Below the pieces are notes generated by a model. It saw nothing but the letters and a program-made list of their open reading frames with translations, made no database searches and had not been told where the DNA came from. From Closterium sp. NIES-65 (taxonomy: Eukaryota; Streptophyta; Zygnematophyceae; Desmidiales; Closteriaceae), in contig CANXME010002517.1 in NCBI GenBank assembly GCA_948144175.1, positions 62,001-126,000 of the forward strand: a stretch of 64,000 bases of DNA, in the 5' to 3' direction. Position numbers and translations under genes: made by a program. This document shows, one piece after another, positions 35,021 through 47,500 of this stretch. Position 1 is the first letter of the stretch. Each line of letters starts with the position of its first letter.

Positions 35021-35151
35021 CAAACTCGGACCCGAGGATAGGGGCTGGTCTTGTACCAGGCACCCAAGGACCCTTGGAGGTGACCCTGAGGAGAGGTTTT
35101 AAGTGTGATAAAGTCTTAATGGCTTGAGTTTATTAGGCCCTTACACCAACA
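35021..35151 (+). repeat. 5' LTR remnant of CopA A5
   Basis: The last ~131 bp of an LTR, from CAAACTCGGACCCGAGG to TTACACCAACA, directly after A4 and leading into the PBS of A5. Confidence 0.88.
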
Positions 35152-35154
35152 AGC

Positions 35155-35166
35155 TGGTATCAGAGC
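35155..35166 (+). other. Primer-binding site of A5
   Basis: TGGTATCAGAGC three bases after the LTR remnant. Confidence 0.87.
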
Positions 35167-35197
35167 TGCGTTATAGTGATCCTCGTTATAGGTAGCT

Positions 35198-38100
35198 ATG
35201 GCAGGGAACACCTCGGCGGTAGCTGGTGAATCTTCAGCCCAAGATCGTAGCGGCAGCCATGATTCTGGTGTTTCTGCGCCAAGGGGAGCGCGAACAAGCC
35301 AGGGCTCGCTGATCAAGGAGGTGCTGAAAAACTTCACCGTCGAGAAGTTCAATGGTGAGGGCTATGATGATTGGGCCTGGAAAATGCAACTTTATTTCCG
35401 TCAGATCGGATTGCTGAAACTAATGATTGGGGAGGAGCCTAGACCGAGTGACCCCGCCCTTCAGGAAGATTGGGACAAGCGCGCCTCGGCTTGCTACTAC
35501 TTGATGTCGCAGAGTTTGGAGCTGAACCAGCGTCACCACGTCATGCACCTGCTGCCGGAGGTTGAGTGCGGTCCGAAGGCGTAGACGGTGTTGAAGGAGC
35601 TGCACGCCCCTACCTCCGTCGCTGCGACGCTCATGATGGAGAGGGAGCTGTCCGCGTTGCGCCTAAGCGAGGGAGAGCCGGTGCAACCCATCCTGAACAA
35701 GATGCGTGATCTCTACGCGAAGTTGGAACCGCGGGAATCACCTACCCGGAGCAGACCAAGTGCCTGAAGATTCTCTCGCTGCTGCCGCAATCGTGGCTTC
35801 AATTCACGAGCGAATTGAGCCTGCCGCAGAACCAAAGCTTGTGGACGCTCGAGTGGGTGCGGACAAAGATTCTGGAGGAGGACTTCCGTCACCGCCAACT
35901 GAGGGGTGGATACGACAGCAGCAGCGGCTACGGGATGCAAGGGAGACGGCGTGGCAAAGGACGTGGCTTTGGTGGTGCTGGACGCGGTGCAAAGAAGGAC
36001 GACGACTCCAACGACCAACAAGGAGGTACCGGGAGGGGTCGCAGTGCGAAATCTGGACATGGGGGCAAGTCTGGTACTGGTGGCAAAATGAAAGGGAGTT
36101 GCTGGTATTGTGAGAAGGAAGGGCACCCCTGGTTTTTGTGCTATAAGAAACCCGATGGATGGACCCCCCAGAATCGTCACCAGGATGGCGGCGCGCGGAG
36201 GAACCAGAAAAACGGCGCCAACATGGTCGCTGATTCGTCCGACAAAAACCCGAAGGGCAACGGCGGTGCGGAAAAGAAGAAGGAGCGCACCGCAGGCCAA
36301 TTCTTCCATATGGGAGACAAGGGGGAGCAAGGAGACGCATCTGCTAAGGCTGGAGCAGAGCTGCACCCCCTGGACTATTGGGTGTTGGACACAGGCGCTG
36401 CTTGGACAATGACGCCGCACAAGGACCTGCTGGACAACGTACGCGCTGCACCGATTAATGAGGTGTGCTCTGCCTCTGGACACATGTTGAAGGTGGCTGG
36501 TGCGGGACGGGCTGCATTTAAGGGAGCGGATGGCAAGCCGGTGGTGCTGCACGACGTTCTCCTCGTCCCCGACCTGAAGGCCAACCTCATCTCCCTCCGT
36601 AAGCTTGGCAAGGCTGGGGTGAACACCAACACGGATGGGGCTCGCACTTATAAGGGGAAGCTGGGCAATCGGGTACTTTGGGATCTGCACGAGAGTACGG
36701 ATGTGTACAGATCCATGTGGCAGCTGCTGGCGTTGGCGTGGCATGGTAGGGGGCAGGCTGGAGAGGGGTCTGCATCCCAGGGGGAGTGCAACGCCGTTGG
36801 AGGGGTTGGTGTGAAAGTGTCGGCCAGATCTGGGGAGACGGATTGGGCAACTGCACACCGACGTTTGGGGCATTTGGCAATGCCTTTGCTGAAGCAACTG
36901 GAAAAGGATGGAGCCGTTAAGGGCTTGAAGCTGAACGGACAACCACCCGATGATAACTGTGAAATTTGCCTCCTTTCAAAGTTCACCCGTTTCCCCTTCC
37001 ATAGTGTGGCTGGCAGGAGCAAAAAGCCGTTGGAGCTGGTCCACATGGACTTGGTGGGGCCGCTGCCGGTGCAAGGGCACAAGGGGAAGCGGTACTTCCT
37101 AACCATAGTGGATGACTGGAGCAGGCTAATGTGGGCGTATCCGCTGAAGCAGAAAGATCACGCCGCCTCCACGATTCGGGACGATTGGCTGCCGTTAGTG
37201 GAGAAGCAAGCGGAGTGTGTTGTGAAGCTGATTAGGACAGATCGGGGTGGTGAGTTCCTTGGAGCTGAGATGACGGCCTGGCTCAAGAAGCAGGGCATCC
37301 AGAGGGAGCTGACCACGGCTTAAACCTAAAAGTCTAACGGTGTAGCAGAACGGGTGAACCGGACAATTCTGGAGACAGCTAGGGCGCTGCTCATAGAATT
37401 TGGGCTGGGCAACTTGATGTGGCCCCATGCTGTTCGGCACGCTACCGTCGCTAGGAACAGGGTACTCACCAAGGTTGGGGATGACTTGTGGGTGCCGTTG
37501 GAGAGGTGGCTTGGGAGGAAGCCGCCGGTGGACATTCTGAGGGTGTTCGGTTGCATGGCAGTCGCCCACGTCCCCAAGACATACCGCAGTAAGTTGGGGG
37601 CAAGTGCAATCTGGTGTGTGCATTTGGGGCTGGCTGCTAAGAGCAAGGGATGGCTGCTGTGGGAACCTTCCAAGGGTGTTTTGTTTGACAGCAGAGATGT
37701 GAAGTTTGTTGAGGGCATGGTGTATGGGAGCTGGGAGAAACAGCCGGAGGCCAGGGTGTCCCAGCAAATGGAGCAGATCACAATGCAGCTGGACCAGACT
37801 CCTAGTGTGTGGGAGGAGGGAGAGGAGGCAGCTGCAGAGGGTGGTGATGGAGAGAAGGTGCAGGAGGCAGCTGCTGGTGGAGGTGATGGTGTGGAGACTA
37901 GCGGTAGCACCAGTGGAGCTGCTGGATCCGAGGGAGGAGAGCAGCATCAGGGAAAAACTAAGAAGCCGAAGGTTGTTGTTCTGAGGGGATGGGAGACACC
38001 CGTCTCCAGGCCACGACGTACCCGTATGGCTACTAAGAAGCTGACTGCAGTAGCTGATGTAGCGGAGCAGCAGCTTGGGACCGAGGAGGCATTGCTGATT

Positions 38101-39761
38101 CTACCGCATGGCTATGATCTGCATGAGGAGGATGAACCTGCCTACTGTTTTCTTGCCCCTGCACTAGAGGAACCAGCTAGCATAAAGGAGGCATTAGCTG
38201 GACCAGATAGGGAGAAGTGGCTGCTTTCCAGGGATGCTGAGTACCGGAGCCTGCTAGAGAATGGGACATGGGAGCTGGTGGTGCTGCCTGAGGGGAAGAA
38301 AGCCGTACAATGCAAGTGGGTGCTAAGGATCAAGACCGATGACAAGGGACAGGTCACCATCTACAAGAGTAGGCTGGTGGCTAAGGGGTTTATGCAGAAG
38401 GAGAAGCAGGACTTCAATAAGATCTTGGTTCCCACTGCCAAACCCCGTACCCTCCGTGTCTTGTTGGCAGATGCAACCGTTAGTGGGAAATTCATCATTC
38501 AGATGGATATATCAACGGCATCCCTCAATGGGATTTTAGAGGAGGATGTGTACATGACGCAGCCACCTGGGTATGAGGATGGTACGGGCAGGGTGTGCAA
38601 GCTGAAAAAGTCCATCTACGGCTTGAAGCAGGCGCCACGCTGCTGGTACCAGAAGTTGGCAGCTGTTTTAGAGATGGGATTCAGGACCAGCAGCTGTGAT
38701 GAGAGCCTCTTTCTCAAGGGGGAGGGGGAGAAGCTGGTGCTGTTTCTGGTCTATGTGGACGATATTCTTCTCTTTAGCAGCAGCATGAAGGAGATCCAGA
38801 AAGTGCAGCAGCCGCTGATGGAGAACTTCAAATGCAAGAACCTTGGGGAGGTAAAGTATTATCTCGAGATGAATGTGGAGAGGGATCTGGATCACAGGTG
38901 GTTAAAGCTGCACCAGGAGAAGTTCATCAAGGAGCTGGGGGAGAAGTACGGGATTGAGAATAAGCGCAAAGTTGCAACTCCACTTCAAGCTTGTGAAAGC
39001 TGCCAGCAGAATTCAAGCTTGTGAAAGCTGCAGAGGATGAAGGGGTTGAAGCCGAGGAGCAGCAGTAATTTCAGTCCTTGGTGGGCAGCCTCTTGTATGC
39101 AGCAGTTCACACGAGGCCCGACATCTCTTTCTCGGTTGGGCAGCTGGCTAAGGTGGTGCAAAATCCATCAGAGGAGCAGGTAGATGCAGCTGAGCTTGTG
39201 GTAAAGTATCTGAACTCTCACCCAAGCATTGGAGTTCAATACTCCGCACCTGCACAGGTGAAGCAGAAAGGGGTTGAGGTGCTGAAAGAGAATAGGGAGC
39301 GGCTTGGAGAAGGCAAGCTCTTTCTCACTTGCTTTATTGATGCTACGTGGGCCTCTGAGAAGGAGGATTCCTCATCTGTGGGAGGATACATCTGCGTAGT
39401 TGGAGGAGGACCTGTTAGTTGGAGGTCAAAGAAGCAGACGGAGACAGCACTCTCTTCTGTGGAATCAGAGTACATGGCGATGATCCATGGGGTGAAGGAG
39501 GTGATTTGGCTGAGGAGGCTGTTAGAGGAGATTGGCCAGGAGCAAAAGGGAGCTCTTGGGATGGCCAGGAACGCTGTGCTTCATGGGCTGAACAAGCACA
39601 TGCGTATCCAGTGGCACTTGTTGCGTAAGGAGGTGAAGAGGGTGACGGTGAATCCGATCTACATCAAGACTCACCAGCAGCCAGCAGACTTCCTCACCAA
39701 GAGGCTTGCGGATGAGCCTCATTGGCGTTGTGTGCGCATGAGTGGAATGAGCATGAACTAG
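35198..39761 (+). pseudogene. CopA A5 gag-pol, multiply broken
   Basis: Full-length copia polyprotein gene from the ATG at 35198 to the terminal ...GMSMN. Lesions in order: TAG for Trp at 35582-35584; a 1-bp deletion near 35727; TAA for Tyr at 37321-37323 next to a damaged YTPQSNG box of integrase; a short tandem duplication of AAGCTTGTGAAAGCTGC near 38990-39030 that shifts the frame; TAA for Gln at 39066-39068; and a 30-bp in-frame deletion near 39549 that removes the RNase H segment VATPLFCDSK with its catalytic Asp. RT motifs are present (MDISTASLNG with Phe to Ser, and YVDDILLF). The zinc knuckle and protease DTGA are intact. It has decayed further than A4 or A7. Confidence 0.92.
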
Positions 39762-39792
39762 TATGGAATGATGGGGATGCAGCGGGCAGGCT

Positions 39793-39803
39793 GAGGGGGA
39801 GTG
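39793..39803 (+). other. Polypurine tract of A5
   Basis: GAGGGGGAGTG directly before the 3' LTR at 39804. Confidence 0.87.
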
Positions 39804-40898
39804 TGTTGGGTGCAAATTCACATTGCACGACATCCTGCCGTCTGTTTGTATGAGTATGCGTGTGCGAATGCATTTGGGTGTGAATGGAATGTTCGTGTGT
39901 TTGTTTGCTTTCGCAATTTTTGCTTGAAACATTTGCACGTACTCGTGCATTATGCGCTTCGGCACAACATTGTACGCGCTATGAACAGTACAAGCAGAAA
40001 GGACGAGCTCGCAAATGAACCCAAGATGGAAGCTTTGCGGTTCGGTTGAATTGATTGTGCAGATTCAGTTGTATCCAACTCGAAATTGTACTGTTTTGTT
40101 TGGTTGACTATAGTGTAGCAGGGCAAGCACTATAGGGGTAAAATTTATGTGAAGGTTGGATGTTGTTTGTCTGTATCTGCATGCTACAGGGCCAGGGGAA
40201 ACCATTGGAACCAGCATTTGGCTGGTTGAGCAAAGACAAATCAGGTTTGGTTTTTTAGGACCTGAACCTGGTTGTTGTTTTCCCAGGTTGAAAAAAACAG
40301 AACCAGAGGTTGTTTACCAACCTACCACCTGCTGTTTTGTCCAGCCAGGTTGGTTCTGTTGCTTGGAATTATTTGGGATCATCCTTGGTTGTTCCCAGGT
40401 TTATTCCCAAGGTCCTTGCTAGCTAGAACTATATATTCCTTCTCTGTTTGTACCTCAATATAGTCAATTTGATTCAAGCGAATTCCTCCCTTCTTGGAAT
40501 TTCGTTTCTACGCGGTGCGACGGCGGAATGCTACCCGACTCAACGCTAGTACGCTAGCACTCCAACGCTAGGCAAACGCTATCCGAGCCATAACTTCGTT
40601 ATGGCAGAACTTTTGGCGAGGCAACTTGGCTTATTTTAAAGCTCTTGGAGTGAGCTTCGATATAGGAAATTCTCAGCTTAATCCGGTTGACGGTCTGCAT
40701 GATACGCTGCGCGATGTTCAAGGTACTCTTGTTATTTTGACTAAGTCATTCTTGATCCCTCTCTCTACAAACTCGGACCCGAGGATAGGGGCTGGTCTTG
40801 TACCAGGCACCCAAGGACCCTTGGAGGTGATTTTGAGGAGAGGTTTTAAGTTCGATAAAGTCTTTATAGCTTGAGTTTAGTAGGCCCTTAGACCAACA
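39804..40898 (+). repeat. 3' LTR of CopA A5
   Basis: Complete, about 1,095 bp, ending CCCTTAGACCAACA. It abuts the 34-bp minisatellite directly, so A5 appears to have inserted at or in that array. Confidence 0.92.
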
Positions 40899-43130
40899 GA
40901 TCAGACCAATGGGCTTGTTGGTTCAACCCGTCCATCGGACCAACGGGCCAGTTAGTCCTACCCGTCCACCGGACCAATGAGACAGTTGGTCCAACCTGTC
41001 CATCGGACGAACTTGCCAGGTGGTCCAACCCGTCCACTCGACCTTTAGGCCAGTGGGTCCAATCGGTCCAGTGGACCAACGGGCCAGTTGGTCCAACCGG
41101 TCCATGGGACCAACGGGCCAGTTGGTCCAACCCTTCCATCGAACCAACAGGCCTGTTGGTCCGACCCGTCCATCGGACCAACGGGCCTATTGGTCCGACC
41201 CGTCAATCGGACCAACGAGCCGGTTGGACCAACGTGTCCAGCGAACCAACGGGCCGGTTGGTCCAACCTGTCCAGCGAACCAACGGGCCGGTTGGACCAA
41301 CACGTCCATCCGACCAATGGGCCAGTTTGTCCAACACTTCAATTGGACCAACGGTGCAGTTGGTCTAGCCGGTCCACTAACCAACGGGCCAGTTTGTCCA
41401 ACCGGTCCACCGAACCAACGGGCCAGTTGGTCCAACCGGTCCTTCAGACCAACAGGCCAGCTGGTCCAACCGGTCCACACAACCAATAGGCCAGTTGGTC
41501 CAACCCGTCCATCGGACCAACGGGCCAGTTGGTATAACGCGTCCATCGGACCAACGGGCCAGTTGGTCCAACCCGTCCATCGGACCAACAGGCCAACTGG
41601 TCCAGCCCGTCCATCGGACCAACGGGCTAGTTGGTCCAACCCGTCCATCGGACCAACGGGCCAGTTGGTCCAACCCGTCCATCGGACCAATGGGCCAGTT
41701 GGTCCAACCCGTCAATTGGACCAACGGTCCAGTTGGTCCAACCGGTCCACTAACCAACGGGCCAGTTTGTCCAACCGGTCCACCAAACCAACGGGCCAGT
41801 TGGTCCAACCAGTCCTTCAGACCAACAGGCCAGCTGGTCCAACCGGTCCAAACAACCAATAGGCCTGTTGGTCCAACCCGTCCATCGGACCAACGGGCCA
41901 GTTGGTATAACCCGTCCATCGGACCAACGGGCCAGTTGGTCCAACCCGTCCATCGGACCAACAGGCCAACTGGTCCAGCCCGTCCATCGGACCAACGGGC
42001 TAGTTGGTCCAACCCGTCCATCGGACCAACGGGCCAGTTGGTCCAACCCGTCCATCGGACCAACGGGCCAGTTGGTCCAACCCGTCCATCGGACCAACGG
42101 GCCAGTTGGTCCAACCCGACCATCGGACCAACGGGCCAGTTGGACCAACCCGTCCATGGGACCAACGGGGTCCAACACGTCCATCAGACCAACGGGCAAG
42201 TTGGTCCAACTTGTTTATTGGACTAACGGGCCAGTTGGTCCAATCGTTCCATCGGGCCAACGGGCCAGTTGGTCCAGCAGGTCCACGGGACCAACGGGTC
42301 AGTTGGTCCAGCCCGTCCATGAGACCAACGGGCCATTTGGTCTAACCCGTCCACTGGACAAACGGGCCAATTGGTCCAATCGGTCCATCGGGCCAACAGG
42401 CCAGTCGATCCAGCAGGTCCACAGGACCAACGGACTAGTTGGTCCAACGCGTCCACGGGACCAACGGGCCGGTTTGTCTATCCCGTCCACTGGACCAACG
42501 GGCCAGTTCGTCCAATCGTTCCATCGGGCCAATGGGCCAGTCCTTGCAGCAGGTCCACGGGACCGACGGGCCAGGTGGTCCAACCCGTCGACGGGACCAA
42601 CGGGCCCTGTTGGTCCAACTCGTCCACTGGACCAACAAGCCAGTTGCTCCAACCGGTCCACTGGACCAATGAGCCAGTTGGTCCGACCTGTCCATTGGAC
42701 CAACGGGCCACTTGGTCCGACCGGTCCATTTGACCAACGAGCCACTTGGTCCACCTGGTCCACTGGACCAATGGGCCAGTTGCTCCAACTGGTACACTGG
42801 ACCAACAGACCAGTTGGCTAGTAGGTCCTGTCGATCTATTGGACAAAAATGATAAATGGTCCAACCAGTCCATTAGACCAAAGGGCCAGTTGTTCCAACC
42901 GGTCTATTGGACCACTGGGCAAGTTGGTCCAACCGGTCCATTGGACTAACGAGCCAGTTGGTCCATCCGGTTCATTGGAACAACGGGCGAGATGGTCCAA
43001 CCAGTCCAGTCGACCAGCGGTACAGTTGGTCTGGGTGTTGGTTTACTGGACCTATTGGACCAACTAGCCTGTTGGTCCAATGGACCGGTAGTACAAACAG
43101 GTAGGTTGGCCCAATAGACTGATTGGATCA
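40899..43130. repeat. 34-bp minisatellite with a hairpin in each unit
   Basis: About 65 tandem units of 34 bp. Each consists of GGACCAAC, a 6-bp GC-rich loop (usually GGGCCA), GTTGGTCC, and a linker such as AACCCGTCCATC. GGACCAAC and GTTGGTCC are perfect inverted repeats, so each unit can fold on either strand. Units are almost identical at about 41510-42130 and diverged towards both edges. A block of about 373 bp (11 units) is repeated at about 41371 and 41744. The unit has no stop in any frame, which produces ORFs of up to about 317 codons on both strands with a 34-residue period (three units). No codon bias or domain suggests these are translated. Confidence 0.95.
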
Positions 43131-43132
43131 AC

Positions 43133-43385
43133 TGTCAACTTCCCTGTCTAATGCTCCCAAGCTAGTGGCGGCTGCGTATCCTTGTCGACAATCTTGGCCG
43201 CACGTCAACCACGAGCGAGGCCACTGGCTAGCGCCACAAGCTATGCCTCATGGCTCCCTTCATCGCTGGTGGTCAACGACGGGGTCAGCGCAAGCAGGTA
43301 GGCGACGCAGGGTGGAGGAGGAGAGGGTGGGACGTCCTTGACATCCTCATCTGCAGGCTCGTCGACCTTGGCGTACAGTGGGAAC
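43133..43385 (-). pseudogene. CopB pol fragment, acidic/proline-rich linker
   Basis: Minus-strand reading from 43385 gives FPLYAKVDEPADEDVKD, then VPPSPPPPC and CVAYLLALTPSL. This acidic, proline-rich stretch is what follows the integrase of copia elements. The frame continues from the relic at 59107-59400 when A6, one GGAAC copy and the later insertions are left out. It ends near a stop at about 43245, and similarity fades towards the minisatellite at 43130. Assignment rests on that continuity. Confidence 0.65.
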
Positions 43386-44463
43386 TGTTGGTGTAAGGGC
43401 CTAATAAACTCAAGCTATTAAGACTAATCAAACTTAAAACCTCTCCTCGGGTTCACCTCCAAGGGTCCTTTGGTGCCTGGTACAAGACCAGCCCTTATCC
43501 TCGGGTCCGAGTTTGTAGAGAGAGGGATTAAGAGGAACTTAGTCAAAACAGCAAGAGTACCTTGAACGTCGCGCAGCGTATCGTGCAGACCGTCGACCGG
43601 ATTAAGCTGAGAATTTCCTATATCGAAGCTCGCTCCAAGAGCTTTAAAATAAACCAAGTTGCCTCGCGAAAAGTTCTGCCATTACGAAGTTATGGCTCGG
43701 ACAGCGTTTGCCTAGTGTTGGAGTGCTAGCGTACTAGCGTTGACTCGGGTAGCATTCCGCCATCGCACGGCGTAGAAACAAAATTCCAGGAAGGGAGGAA
43801 TTTGCTTGAATCAATTTGACTATATCCAGGTACAAACAGAGAAAGAATAAATTGTTCTAGCTAGCAAGGACCTTGGGAATAAACCTGGGAACAACTAGGG
43901 ATGATCCCAAATAATTCCAAGCAACAGAACCAACCTAGCTGGACAAAACAGCAGGTGGTAGGTTGGAAAACAACCTCTGGTTCTGTTTTTCCAACCTGGG
44001 AAAACAACAACCAGGTTCAGGTCCTAAAAACAGAACCTGTTTTGTCTGTGCCCAACCAGCCAAATGCTGGTTCCGCTGGTTTCCCCTGGCCCTGTAGCAA
44101 GCAGATACAAACAAACAACATCCAACCTTCACCTAAATTGTACCCCTATAGTGCCTGCCCTGCTACACTATAGTCAACCAAACAAAACAGTACAATTTCG
44201 AGTTGGATAGAACTGAATCTGAACAATCACTTCAACCGAACCGCAAAGCTTCCATCTTCGGTTCCTTTCTGCTTGTACTGTTCGTGGCGCGTACAACGTT
44301 GTGCCGAAGCGCATAATGCGCGAGTACCTGCAAATGCTTCAAGGGAAAAATTGCAAAAGCAAACAAACACACGAACATTTCATTCATACCCAAATGCATT
44401 CGCACACGCATACTCGTACAAACAGACGGCAGGATGTCGTGCAATGTGAATTTGCACCCAACA
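43386..44463 (-). repeat. 3' LTR of CopA A6
   Basis: Complete, 1,078 bp, TGTTGGTG to CACCCAACA, abutting the polypurine tract complement. Confidence 0.92.
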
Positions 44464-44474
44464 CACTCCCCCTC
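44464..44474 (-). other. Polypurine tract of A6
   Basis: CACTCCCCCTC directly inside the 3' LTR. Confidence 0.86.
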
Positions 44475-44505
44475 AGCCTACCGGCTGCATCCCCATCATT
44501 CCATA

Positions 44506-47500
44506 CTAGTTCAAGCTTATTCCACTCATGCGTACACTACGCCAATGAGGCTGATCTGCAAGCCTCTTGGTGAGGAAGTCTGCTGGCTGCTGGTGACTCT
44601 TGATGTAGATCGGATTCACCGTCCCCCTCTTCACCTCCTTACGCAGCCAATGCCACTTGATACGCATGTGCTTGTTCAGCCCATGAAGCACAGCGTTCCT
44701 GGCCATCCCAAGAGCTCCCTTGCTATCACAAAACAGCGGCGTAGCAACCTTTTGCTCCTGGCCAATCTCCTCTAACAGCCTCCTCAGCCAAATCACCTCC
44801 TTCATCCCATGAAACATTGCCATGTACTCTGACTCCACAGAAGAGAGTGCCGTCTCCGTCTGCTTCTTTGACCTCCAACTAACCGGTCCTCCCCCAACTA
44901 CGCAGATGTATCCTCCCACAGATGAGGAATCCTCCTTCTCAGAGGCCCACGTAGCATCAGTAAAGCAAGTGAGAAAGAGCTTGCCTTCTCCAAGCCTCTC
45001 CCCCTTCTCTTTCAGCACCTCAACCCCTTTCTGCTTCACCTGTGCAGATGCGGAGTATTGAACTCCAATGCTTGGGTGAGAGTTCAGATACTTCACCACA
45101 CGCTCAGCTGCATCCACCTGCTCCTCTGATGGATTCTGCACCACCCTAGCCAGCTGCCCAACCGAGAAAGAGATGTCGGGCCTCGTGTGAACTGCTGCAT
45201 ACAAGAGGCTGCCCACCAAGGACTGAAATTGCTGCTGCTCCTCGGCTTCAACCCCTTCATCCTCTGCAGCTTTCACAAGCTTGAATTCTGCTGGCAGGGG
45301 AGTTGCAACCTTGCGCTCATTCTCAATCCCGTACTTCTCCCGAAGCTCCTTGATGAACTTCTCCTGGTGCAGCTTCAACCACCTGTGATCCAGATCCCTC
45401 TCCACGTGCATCCCGAGGTAGTACTTTACCTCCCCAAGGTTCTTGTACTTGAAGTTCTCCATCAGCGGCTGCTGCACCTTCTGGATCTCCTTCATGCTGC
45501 TGCTAAAGAGAAGAATGTCGTCCACATAGACCAGAAACAGCACCAGCTTCTCCCCCTCCCCCTTGAGAAAGAGGCTCTCATCACAGCTGCTGGTCCTGAA
45601 TCCCATCTCCTCTAAAACAGCTGCCAACTTCTGGTACCAGCAGCGTGGCGCCTGCTTCAAGCCGTAGATGGACTTTTTCAGCTTGCACATCCTGCCCATA
45701 CCATCCTCATACCCAGGTGGCTGCGTCATGAACACCTCCTCCTCTAGAATCCCGTTGAGGAATGCCGTTGATATGTCCATCTGGATAATGAACTTCCCAC
45801 TAACGGTTGCATCTGCCAACAAGACACGAAGGGTAGGGGGTTTGGCAGTGGGAGCAAAGATCTCATTGAAGTCCCGCTTCTCCTTCTGCATAAACCCCTT
45901 AGCCACCAACCTACTCTTGTAGATGGTGACCTGCCCCTTGTCGTCAGTCTTGATCCTTAGCACCCACTTGCATTGTACCGCTTTCTTTCCCTCAGGCAGC
46001 ACCACTAGTTCCCAAGTCCCATTCTCCAGCAGGCTCTGGTACTCAGCATCCCTAGAAGCTAGCCATTTGTCCCTATCTGGTCCAGCTAATGCCTCCTCCA
46101 TGCTAGCTGGTTCCTCTGGTGCGGGTGCAAGAAAACAGTAGGCAGGTTCATCCTCCTCATCCCGATCATAGCCATGCGGTAGAATCAGCAATGCCTCCTC
46201 AGTCCCAAGCTGCAACTCCGCTACATCAGCTCTTGCAGTCAGCTTTTTAGTAGCCATACGGGTACGTCCTGGCTTGGAGTCCGGTGTCTCCCATCCCTTC
46301 ATAACGACACCCTTCGGCTTCTTAGTTTTTCCCTGCTGCTGCTCTCCTCCCTCGGATCCAGCAGCTCCACTAGTGCTACCGCTAGTCTCAATACCATCAT
46401 TTTCTCCACCAGCAGGTGCCTCCTGTACCTTCTTTCCATCACCACCCTCTGCAGCTGCCTCCTCTCCCTCCTCCCACACACTAGGAGTCAGGTCCAGTTG
46501 CATGGTGATCTGCTCCATTTGCTGGGACACCCTAGCCTCCGGCTGTTTCTCCCAGCTCCCATACATCATGCCCTCAACGAACTTCACATCCCTGCTGTCA
46601 AACAACACACCCTTGGAAGGCTCCCACAGCAGCCATCCCTTGCTCTTAGCAGCCAGCCCCAAATGCACACACCAGATTGCACTCACCCCCAACTTACTGC
46701 GGTAGGTCTTGGGGACGTGGGCGACTGCCATGCAATTGAACACCCTCAGCATGTCCACCGGCGGCTTCCTCCCAAGCCACCTCTCCAACGGCACCCACGA
46801 GTCATCCCCAACCTTTGTGAGTACCCTGTTCCTAGCGACGGTAGCGTGCCGAACAGCATGGGGCCACATCAAGTTGCCCAGCCCAGATTCTATGAGCAGC
46901 GCCCTAGCTGTCTCCAGAATTGTCCGGTTCGCCCGTTCTGCTACATCGTTGGACTGTGGGGTGTAAGCCGTGGTCAGCTCCCTCTGGATGCCCTGCTTCT
47001 CGAGCCAGGCCGTCATCTCAGCTCCAAGGAACTCACCACCCCGATCTGTCCTAATCCGCTTCACCACACACTCCGCTTGCTTCTCCACGAACGGCAGCCA
47101 ATCGTCCCGAATCGTGGAGGCGGCGTGATCTTTCTGCTTCAGCGGATACGCCAACATTAGCCTGCTCCAGTCATCCACTATGGTTAGGAAGTACCGCTCC
47201 CCTTTGTGCCCTTGCACCGGCAGCGGCCCCACCAAGTCCATGTGGACCAGCTCCAACGGCTTTTTGCTCCTGCCAGCCACACTATGGAAGGGGAAACGGG
47301 TGAACTTTGAAAGGAGGCAAATTTCACAGTTATCATCGGGTGGTTGTCCGTTCAGCTTCAAGCCCTTAACGGCTCCATCCTTCTCCAGCTGCTTCAGCAA
47401 AGGCATCGCCACATGCCCCAAACGTCGGTGTGCCGTTGCCCAATCTGTCTCCCCAGATCTGGCCGACACTTTCACACCAACCCCTCCAACGGCGTTGCAC

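Noticed and set aside
31285-36942. Several 90-400 codon ORFs antisense to CopA gag and pol (for example 30572-31783 and 35713-36942)
   Set aside because: They are mirror frames of the GC-rich gag-pol gene, recur wherever gag is intact, and contain no known domain.
41020-42821. Long ORFs (280, 317, 262 codons and more) on both strands of the minisatellite
   Set aside because: A stop-free 34-bp unit gives open frames in every phase on both strands. No start context, domain or codon preference supports a gene.
40899-43130. CRISPR-like array
   Set aside because: Units are contiguous 34-bp repeats without unique spacers, there are no cas genes, and the context is a eukaryotic retrotransposon cluster.
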